64,000 nt of DNA from Ilyomonas sp965199845. Its GTDB lineage: Bacteria > Bacteroidota > Bacteroidia > Chitinophagales > Chitinophagaceae. The notes under the pieces were generated by a model. It worked only from the letters and a program-made list of their open reading frames with translations. It had not been told where the DNA came from and did no database searches. Both the position numbers and the translations under genes were made by a program. Numbering within the stretch: the first letter of the stretch is position 1; the number at the start of each line of letters is the position of its first letter. Shown here piece by piece: positions 56,222 through 64,000 of this stretch. The DNA lies in the NCBI GenBank assembly GCA_965199845.1, contig CBDATZ010000024.1, positions 1 to 64,000 on the forward strand, given 5' to 3'.

Positions 56222-59200
56222 TTAAAATTGCACGTCAAATCCTGCATAAAAAGATCGGGGCATCGGGTACCCTTCATTGATGCTTTGTTCAGGATCCCAA
56301 CCCGGATAAGAATTGATGCAAAACAAATTTTGGGATGCCACATAAATGCGCAGTTTATGTATAACTTTTGAAGCAGCACCATTCTTTAATAAACCTGTAA
56401 AATCATACCCGATCTGCAGATTTTGTAACCTGAAAAAATTGGATGAACGAAGCCAGAAAGTTGATCTGCGATAATTATCATTTGGGTCGCCGGCTACAAC
56501 TCTTGGTACATAATTACTTGTTCCTTGACCTGTCCATCTTTGGTTGTACATCCATGCAGAAGTTTGTTCTCCGCCGCGGGTTATGGCAAAACCTACCTGG
56601 TCTATACTTCTCAATGCGCCTAATTGTCCATAAAAACTTGTAACCAAATCAAATCCTTTATACGACAGCGATATATTGCCTCCAAAATTATCAGGAGCAA
56701 CAGCCATCCCTAAAAAGGTTCTGTCATTGGCATCAATAATACCATCATTATTTAAATCTTTAAATCTTATATCGCCAGGTGAAGCATTGGGCTGTTTTGG
56801 CGCTTTACTAATATCATCCGCAGTTTGAAAAATACCTTGCTGTACATAACCATACCATTCATTAATAGATTGTCCTTCTATAGTTTGGCTAAAATCATTT
56901 ACAATAGGAGATGGAACTTTTGTAACGATGTTTTTGTTATGAGTCCAGTTAACGCTAACATCATATTTGAATGATTTGCCGATTTGATCGGAATAACCTA
57001 AGGTTAATTCGATGCCCGTGTTTGATACACTGCCTGCATTTTGATAAGGCGCATTATCAACGCCGGAAGTTGCTAGCAAAGGAACCTGAACCAGAATATC
57101 GGAAGTATTTCTCTTATAATAATCTGCAATAAAGTTTAGCCTGTTATTTAAGAACAAAGCTTCTAAACCGGCACCATAAGTTGATGTTTTCTCCCAACGT
57201 ATATTCGGATTTCCCAAGCTTGTTGGACCTACGCCTGTGTATGTAGTTCCTTCGCCGCCTGAACCAAACGGGTAATATAAACCAGTAGAATTAAGCGTGG
57301 TTTGATAGGGGTATGTTCCAATATCCTGGTTACCCAATATGCCCCAGCTGGCACGTAGTTTTAAATTATTTACTGCACGTACATTTTTAAAGAAATTTTC
57401 TTTTGAAATAACCCATCCCGCCGAAGCTCCCGGAAACAAACCGTTTCTGTTGTCTTTTGATATACGCGAAGTCTGATCATCTCTTATGCTGGCGCTCAAT
57501 AAATACTTGTCTTTATAACCATAATTTATACGACCCAAGTAAGATTGAATGGCCCATGAATATTTGGATCCGCCATTGTTGATATTACTGCTTCCTGCAT
57601 CTATAACCTGCATATTCGGATCATTATTTAAAAACCCGTTTCTGGAAGCACTTAAATTGGTGCCATTCGTTTGCTGGTATGTATAACCAGCCATAACCGT
57701 TAAATTATGATCGTTGTTTATTCGCTTTGTATAAGTCAGGATATTATCAAATTCATAATTGATATTTTCATTCCCATCTTCGTAAAGCTCTGCAATCGGA
57801 TGATCGCCTATTAATCCTTTAGGACCGAACGTATAAGAAGGTATAAAATGGTCTTGATTCCAACCATAATATTCTGCATTAAATGAAGTTTTAAACTTCA
57901 GATCTTTAAGAATATCCCACTCTAAATATGTTGTTCCTAAAAGCTTTTTCCAGGTTTGATGATACTTCCACAAATTAACTGCGATGAGAGGATTCAGCAT
58001 GGTAACAGGTTCGCCATTATGTATGGCTGCACTGTAATCACCATTAGCATCATAAACGGGTTCAGTAGGTGGAAATATCAATGCGCGGTCAATTGCCTGA
58101 CCCCAATCTGTATTATCAGAAACTCCATAATTTACATTCAGGCTTATACCTAATTTTAAGTTTGACAAAATGCGGGTATCATTACTAATCTTCACATTGC
58201 CACGTTTAAAATCTGTATTCTTTATAACACCTTTCCCATCAAAATAATTTGCCGTTATAGCATAAGCATTATTCTTTGTTCCACCATAAATTGATAGAGG
58301 CATAATTCTGCTTCAATCCTGATTGCGTTATTTCATCAACCCAATTCGTTCCTTTTCCGTAAGAATCAATTTCTTCCTGTGTAAAAGGCACCGGCAAATT
58401 AGCTGCGCCATAATAATCATTTACCTGAACTGCATATTGCTTTGCCGTTAATGTAGGTATCTTATAACGTATTTGATCTGCACCTCCATAGCTGGATAAA
58501 TTCACTTTCATTGGCGATTCAAAATTTCCTTTCTTGGTTGTAACAATCACGACACCATTCGCGCCTCTTGAACCATATATCGCAGCCGAAGCCGCATCTT
58601 TGAGAACCGTTATATTTTCAACATCATTGGGGTTAAGGTTTGATAATCCATCATTCGTAATCATTCCATCAATTACGATAAGTGGATTGCTTGATGCACC
58701 AAAAGAACCGGTTCCTCTTATTCTGATTTGCGTACCGGCATATGGCGTTCCATCATTTTGAATGACCTGAACACCGGCAAGCTTACCCTGAAGATTTTGA
58801 CCAATGCCAACCGTTGCCTGGTTATCCATCTTTGATTGTGATACGACACCGATAGATCCGGTTAAATCTTTTTTCGCTTGTGTTCCATATCCTACCACAA
58901 CCACATCATTTAAATTAGACCCGCCCCCATCTTTTAAGATAACGCTGATATTAGTATTATCACCAACCGTAACTTGTTCATCAGCCATGCCAATATAACT
59001 GATAACTAATACTTGTCCTTTTGCAGCTTTAATAGTAAAGTTTCCACCGGCATCGGTTGTAACACCCGTTCGGCTTCCTGAAACCTTTACACTGGCACCA
59101 TCTAATGGTGAAGATTTTTCATCAGTTACTTTTCCTCTTACAGATTGTTGTTGAGCTACGATTTCAGTTGCAAAACCGAGGTAGCAGAATAATAAAATAA

Positions 59201-59285
59201 AAAGACTTTTTCTTTTAAATACAAGTGTTTTTAAATGCGTTATGCACGTAAGTGCTGGTTGCATTTTTTTTAAATGTGGCAGCAT
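56222..59285 (-). pseudogene. susC: SusC-type TonB-dependent receptor with one frameshift
   Basis: From about 59285: signal peptide (SLFILLFCYLGFATEIVAQ), a carboxypeptidase-regulatory-like domain (VRGKVTDEKSSPLDGASVKVSG), TonB-box region (LNDVVVVGYGTQAKKDLTG), plug domain (GKLAGVQVIQNDGTPYAGTQIRIRG, NPLIVIDGM), then a beta barrel ending in FYAGFDVQF. The frame breaks at about 58299 (GCCTC); dropping one C gives NYALSIYGG and one continuous protein of about 1020 residues. It would import oligomers across the outer membrane using TonB energy, paired with SusD. The rest of the reading frame is intact, so the break is recent or an error. Two LacI-type operators lie 250-325 bp upstream. Confidence 0.9.
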
Positions 59286-59530
59286 AGCATTGTTTTTTGT
59301 TTGTTGAAATATTATTGTGATTTTGAGCAAATGATCGCCCGGATCGCGCAGTTGAATGGTATTACCAGGCAATCGTAAAAAAGATAAAAAGATTACATAT
59401 CGGAAAAACTATGATTCGGATTATGTTTTCTTCAAAACCATTAAGCCACTGAAATAACAGTGTAAAAATTTTGATTGAGGTTTTCCGTTAAAGTACGTAA
59501 TAGGTGGCAAGTAGATCATGACAAGTTTAA

Positions 59531-59546
59531 CTTAATCGTTTAAGCA
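59531..59546 (+). promoter_or_regulatory. LacI-type operator, copy 1
   Basis: CTTAATCGTTTAAGCA, a near-palindrome centred on CG (TTAA-tCGt-TTAA) as typical for LacI/GalR-family regulators. Identical to copy 2, 64 bp away. Confidence 0.7.
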
Positions 59547-59594
59547 GATCATTGAAAAAGAAACTTTTTTTTAATTCTTGTTCAAATATAAATA

Positions 59595-59610
59595 CTTAAT
59601 CGTTTAAGCA
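59595..59610 (+). promoter_or_regulatory. LacI-type operator, copy 2
   Basis: Second identical CTTAATCGTTTAAGCA. Two copies 64 bp apart, about six helical turns, would allow DNA looping between bound repressor dimers. Confidence 0.7.
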
Positions 59611-60167
59611 AAAAATATTTAGAAAAATTTTTGTTTGCTGTTTTTATACAGAAATATTTAGAAATTTTGTGAGGCTTGACCTTTAGATTATATTGATAGT
59701 TAACCAATAAAAGGATTGATCGTTAAATCATTTGCTGATCTATGCTTTGCAGAATGCTATTATTCCGACTGCGAAATCCTGGTTATATACCGGAAAGCCA
59801 CAACTGCCAATAATTATTTTTCCTGACGACGTAAAGATTAGATCGACACGTGTGTGCAAAAAAGATACAAACACCGATTAATTTTTCCGCTTGAATAAGC
59901 ATAGTAATGTGAATAAATAAAGTAATTGATATAGCGAATATCCCGATGTTATTTTATTCATTGAACACTTGTATAAAATCAATCGTAAGCCAATAAAATC
60001 TACACTAATCTTATCATTCGCTAATACCAAAACCGTTCACTATTATAAGAATGCTGTCCGAAAACGAACAATAACACTGCAACAATCTCTATATAAAAAC
60101 TTTACAATCAATAATTTAAATAGCAGGCATGAGTATGTATGCTGAAAACCATAAACTCCACGTATTC
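59611..60167. other. Gene-free region between susC and the permease
   Basis: About 560 bp of AT-rich DNA upstream of the plus-strand permease. No gene, structured RNA or repeat recognised. Confidence 0.4.
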
Positions 60168-62540
60168 ATGTTTACGAACTATTTCAAAACAGCATGGCGC
60201 AGCTTATTTAAAAATAAGTTTTACACCGCCATCAACATTCTTGGTTTATCCATTGGCTTAACTACTGCCATTCTTTTATTGTTATGGATTCAGGATGAAA
60301 GCAGTTTTGATAAATTCAACACCGATTATAACCGTATTTATAACCTGAGTTCGCACTTCGACGTAAACGGAAAAGAACAGGTTTGGGGTGGTGTGCCGGG
60401 TCCGTTATATAAGTATGCAAAATCGCTGGCGCAGGTGCAAAACATCACAAGAGTGACTGATGATTGGGCAACCTTTCATCAACCCAACAGTAAGAACCTG
60501 ATTGCCGGATTGCACATTGGTTATGTTGACAGCAGCTTTTTTTCGGTCTTTAATTTTTCAACAACCCAAGGTGGAGCCAATAGTTTATTTACTGCCACCA
60601 ACAATATTTTACTCACCGAAGAAACGGCACAAAAGGTTTTCGGCACCGATGATGTAGTTGGAAAATTAGTAGCCATAGACACAACAGATTTTATTGTAAC
60701 CGGTGTCTTAAAAGATTTTCCGCAAAACTCTTCTCTGCGCTTTGATGCATTGTTCCCGATGAGCCTGTATGCTAAAAGATTTACGGCATGGGGTGGCAAC
60801 GGCGATTGGAAAACCATTGACGAAGACTTTGGCAATTATGCGTTTGATACTTATATAAAGTTGCAACCTAACGTGAGCAGCGCAGCCATTGGTAATGTAG
60901 TAAGTAAAATGTATAAAGATGCGCGCAACGGCAATAGCCAGTCAAAATTTATATTGCAGCCATTGGCAGATAAACATTTAATATCAGCCGATGGTAATAA
61001 GTCGGGTTTGCGCATTGTACAGGTGTTTATCATTATCACCATTTTACTGCTTGCTATAGCGGCTGTTAATTATGTAAATCTTTCAACAGCGCGTTCTATG
61101 GCAAGAGCTAAAGAAGTAAGCGTGCACAAAGTTATCGGTGCAAGTAAATGGCATTTATTCATGCAGTTTGTAATTGAATCACTTATCATTTTTGTTATTG
61201 CCGCATTGCTTGCGCTTGTGTTTGCCACGTTATTAATTCCGGCGTACAACAACATCTCTGGTAAATCGTTAGCGTTCTCGCTTACCAATCTTTCTGTTTG
61301 GATTATCATTGGTATTGCTGTATTTGGCACGCTAATTTTAGCCGCTATTTATCCTGCTATACATCTTTCTTCATTCAACCCCATCAACTCTTTAAAAGGA
61401 AAATTAAGCCAGAGCAGGGGCAGTATTGTATTACGCAAAGTATTAGTGGTTTTCCAGTTTTCCATCTCGGTGATACTCATCATTTGCACATTGGTTATCG
61501 GCAGACAGATGAAGTATATTAACCAGATGAATTTAGGATATAATAAAGAGGAAGTGTTTACTGTGCCACTTAGTGATGAAGCCATAAATCATATTGATGC
61601 GGTGAAAGATGAGCTGAAGAAAACGCCTGGCATTACGGCAACATCCTTATCGAATGTTTATAATGTAGCTGATTATCAAAATTCAACCGGCGATATAAAC
61701 TGGACGGGCAAACCGAAAGATAATAACATGATTGTGGTAAATGCTACTATTGATAAAGACTTTATACCACTGATGCATTTTCAGTTTGTTGAAGGTGGTA
61801 ATTTTAAGGGTATGCCGTCTGATACGGCGTCGTACATCATCAATGAAACAATGGTAAAAGAAATGGGATTAAAGCCACCATATATAGGACAGCAAATGAG
61901 TTTGCACGATGCGCCGGGTGTTATTATCGGCGTGGTAAAAGATTTTCATTTTCAATCCTTGAAAAACAAGATAGCACCTTTTGTTTTTTGGACGCAGCGC
62001 TGGAAAAACATATTGTATGTAAAAACTACTGCAGCCGGCGCGCAACAATCTATACAAGCAGTCCAGAAAATTTATAACAAGTACACAAGCGTTAATCCTT
62101 TCACATATAGTTTTGTTGATACAAAGTTTGATGAGCTGTATAAAACAGACAACCGTACCAAAACACTGTTCAACATATTTGCAGGCATTGCCATTTTCAT
62201 TTCGTGTTTAGGCTTATTGGCTTTAGCCACTTATTCAGCGCAATTGCGCACTAAAGAAATCGGCGTAAGAAAAGTATTGGGTGCAAGTGTTGCCAACATT
62301 GTTGCCTTGCTCGGCAAAGATTTTATCGTGCTTGTTATCATCGCCATTATTATTGCCATTCCTGTTGGTGTTTATAGCATGAACAAATGGCTGGAAAGCT
62401 TTGTTTACCGAACAGATATAAGCTATTGGCTGTTTGTTGCAGCAAGCGCTATTGCTGTAAGCATTGCTGTATTAACCATCAGTTTTCAGGCAATTAAAGC
62501 CGCCATAGCAAACCCGGTGAAAAGCCTGCGGACAGAGTAA
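60168..62540 (+). CDS. MacB/FtsX-like ABC transporter permease
   Basis: 790 residues from the ATG at 60168 (MFTNYFKTAWRSLFKNKFYT); the ATG at 60129 adds 13 residues without family support. First helix about 20-42, periplasmic domain (about 45-270), three helices with RAKEVSVHKVIGASKWHLFMQF, a second block opened by VLRKVLVVFQFSISVILI, the second periplasmic domain (about 455-660) and final helices with RTKEIGVRKVLGASVANIVALLGKDF. The gene is the first of a tandem pair with 62633. No ATPase adjacent. Role as in the permease at 8607; likely an exporter or signalling component of the envelope. Confidence 0.88.
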   Translation: MFTNYFKTAWRSLFKNKFYTAINILGLSIGLTTAILLLLWIQDESSFDKFNTDYNRIYNLSSHFDVNGKEQVWGGVPGPLYKYAKSLAQVQNITRVTDDWATFHQPNSKNLIAGLHIGYVDSSFFSVFNFSTTQGGANSLFTATNNILLTEETAQKVFGTDDVVGKLVAIDTTDFIVTGVLKDFPQNSSLRFDALFPMSLYAKRFTAWGGNGDWKTIDEDFGNYAFDTYIKLQPNVSSAAIGNVVSKMYKDARNGNSQSKFILQPLADKHLISADGNKSGLRIVQVFIIITILLLAIAAVNYVNLSTARSMARAKEVSVHKVIGASKWHLFMQFVIESLIIFVIAALLALVFATLLIPAYNNISGKSLAFSLTNLSVWIIIGIAVFGTLILAAIYPAIHLSSFNPINSLKGKLSQSRGSIVLRKVLVVFQFSISVILIICTLVIGRQMKYINQMNLGYNKEEVFTVPLSDEAINHIDAVKDELKKTPGITATSLSNVYNVADYQNSTGDINWTGKPKDNNMIVVNATIDKDFIPLMHFQFVEGGNFKGMPSDTASYIINETMVKEMGLKPPYIGQQMSLHDAPGVIIGVVKDFHFQSLKNKIAPFVFWTQRWKNILYVKTTAAGAQQSIQAVQKIYNKYTSVNPFTYSFVDTKFDELYKTDNRTKTLFNIFAGIAIFISCLGLLALATYSAQLRTKEIGVRKVLGASVANIVALLGKDFIVLVIIAIIIAIPVGVYSMNKWLESFVYRTDISYWLFVAASAIAVSIAVLTISFQAIKAAIANPVKSLRTE

Positions 62541-62632
62541 TGAAATGAAATGTCAAAACTGAGACGTGAGTGAAATAGTGAAATAGTTAATTTATAAATC
62601 AGGCATCAATCATACATCATAAATCAACTTCT

Positions 62633-64000
62633 ATGTTTAGAAATTATTTTAAAACGGCATGGCGAACCTTGGTAAAGAATAAGTTTTATTCATTCATCAA
62701 TATAGCCGGTTTAACGCTTGGTTTAACAGTTGGTATTTTGATCTTATTGTGGGTACAGGATGAATACAGTTATGACAGTTTTTATAAGAATGCACCCAAT
62801 ATCATCAAGCTTGAAAACATGGTTGGCACCAATACAAGCCGCCAGTTATGGACATCAACTACAGCGCCAATTGGCATATCGGCGAAGCAACAAATTCCAG
62901 GCATTAAAGATGTGGTGCGTATTACAGGCAATTATTTCTATGCATTATATAAATACAAGGATAAATCGTTTAGTGATGTAAGAAATTATTTTACAGATGC
63001 ATCGTTCTTCACCATGTTCGATTTCCCTATTGTAAAAGGAAATGCAGCCAATCCTTTTCCTGATAACTATTCGGTTGTAATAACAGAAACCACAGCAAAG
63101 AAATTTTTTGGAACTGATGATGTGATTGGAAAAGTAATTACGGCAGATGACAGTGCTCATTTTAAAGTTACAGGTGTTATAAAAGACTTTCCCAGGAACG
63201 CAAGCATGAAAGGTGATATGCTTTTCCCAATGAGTTTGCTGGCACAAAAAAGATATGCCGGCAACATAAACGGAAACAATATTGATAATGATTATGCGCA
63301 GTTTGATTTTGATACTTTTCTCTTGTTACAACCCGGTTTTACATTTGATGGCTTTGCCAAAAAATTACGCGATATACATTTAAGTGTAAAGCCGGATGAT
63401 ACTGATATAGGTTATGTTTGGCTGCCGCTTTCAAAAATTCATTTATATCATAGCGATGGAAGCGAAGGCGGCGCAAGTACGGTGCGCATGTTCATGATAA
63501 TTGCGATTCTTATCTTACTTATTGCATGCATCAACTATGTAAATCTTTCCACTGCACGTTCTATGTTGCGGTCAAAAGAAGTAAGCTTACGCAAGATTGT
63601 CGGCGCTGCAAGATGGCAACTGTTCCTTCAGTTCATGGTTGAAACAGTTTTGCTTTTTGTTTTCGCAGTTGTAATTTCATTGATACTTGTTTATGTATTG
63701 TTGCCATTCTTCAACCAGGTTTCGGGTAAAGAGATAATTATCAAATTCGCAGATTATCATATCTGGATTGTAATACTTTCATCAATCATAGGTACACTTA
63801 TTATCTCAAGTATTTACCCGGCTATTTTATTGTCTTCATTTGAACCAATCAAAGCATTAAAAGGAAAAATATCTGCAGGCATCAGCAGCGCAATGTTCAG
63901 AGAAATATTAGTGGTTGTTCAGTTTACATTTTCTATTGTATTGATAACAGGAACAATTGTTATAGGCAACCAACTCAGGTACATTCAATCAAAACAATTG
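62633..64000 (+). CDS. MacB/FtsX-like ABC transporter permease, partial at window edge
   Basis: At least 456 residues, open at the right edge. MFRNYFKTAWRTLVKNKFYS opening, MacB-type periplasmic domain, RSKEVSLRKIVGAARWQLFLQF and FREILVVVQFTFSIVLI, in the same order as the upstream paralog. The two are 92 bp apart in the same direction and probably co-transcribed. N-terminal similarity to 60168 is high, which points to a tandem duplication. Confidence 0.88.
   Translation, partial: MFRNYFKTAWRTLVKNKFYSFINIAGLTLGLTVGILILLWVQDEYSYDSFYKNAPNIIKLENMVGTNTSRQLWTSTTAPIGISAKQQIPGIKDVVRITGNYFYALYKYKDKSFSDVRNYFTDASFFTMFDFPIVKGNAANPFPDNYSVVITETTAKKFFGTDDVIGKVITADDSAHFKVTGVIKDFPRNASMKGDMLFPMSLLAQKRYAGNINGNNIDNDYAQFDFDTFLLLQPGFTFDGFAKKLRDIHLSVKPDDTDIGYVWLPLSKIHLYHSDGSEGGASTVRMFMIIAILILLIACINYVNLSTARSMLRSKEVSLRKIVGAARWQLFLQFMVETVLLFVFAVVISLILVYVLLPFFNQVSGKEIIIKFADYHIWIVILSSIIGTLIISSIYPAILLSSFEPIKALKGKISAGISSAMFREILVVVQFTFSIVLITGTIVIGNQLRYIQSKQL

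Noticed and set aside
1..64000. CRISPR arrays or tandem direct repeats with spacers
   Set aside because: No regularly spaced repeat of 23-40 bp was seen; the only regular repeats are protein repeats inside the T9SS genes.

Overview
The window is chromosomal DNA of a Bacteroidota bacterium, most likely of the family Chitinophagaceae. Support: SusC/SusD pair, type IX secretion (T9SS) C-terminal domains of both types, futalosine-pathway menaquinone gene mqnE, bacillithiol gene bshB1, large MacB/FtsX-like permeases, Bacteroidota-only DUF families, AT-rich spacers and promoters of the TTTG-N19-TAnnTTTG type. The genus cannot be named from this sequence. No tRNA, rRNA, CRISPR array or replication origin was recognised.

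Layout. 1-3917: sensor region with a broken GAF histidine kinase, a receiver-only response regulator and an intact triple-PAS histidine kinase. 3918-11024: alcohol dehydrogenase, small membrane proteins, the panD-hldE2 pair, a lipoprotein, cmk and an FtsX-like permease. 11363-35845: mostly housekeeping (fused alpha/beta 2-oxoacid dehydrogenase E1, plsC, CoA-transferase A/B, bshB1, fatty acid desaturase, outer-membrane barrel, mqnE, bestrophin, CDF transporter, Tat-exported superoxide dismutase, LptF/G-type permease, M3 peptidase, two ferritin-like proteins, mnmE).

35831-53551 looks like a genomic island inserted at the 3' end of mnmE. A 19-bp direct repeat (TGTATCGGAAAGTAAACAA) covers the mnmE stop codon and recurs 17.7 kb away. 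Related junction sequences at 38239-38440 and around 42245-42420 suggest a tandem array of related elements. Inside lie a radC-like pseudogene, an IS1-family remnant, a broken 5'-truncated gene, three very large T9SS-secreted repeat proteins, and a GNAT plus minimal NRPS-like (adenylation-carrier-thioesterase) pair. No integrase is visible, so the island looks immobile or dependent on help in trans.

53765-59610 holds a possible recombination-module fragment, a decayed LacI regulator and a SusD/SusC pair with a frameshift in susC. Two identical LacI-type operators lie upstream of susC. 60168-64000 holds two tandem FtsX-like permeases, the second cut by the window edge.

Many accessory genes are frame-broken, usually by one extra base in a homopolymer, while the housekeeping genes are intact. 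This is either genuine decay of accessory DNA or indel-type sequencing error. Three in-frame stop codons inside the island argue that part of it is genuine.
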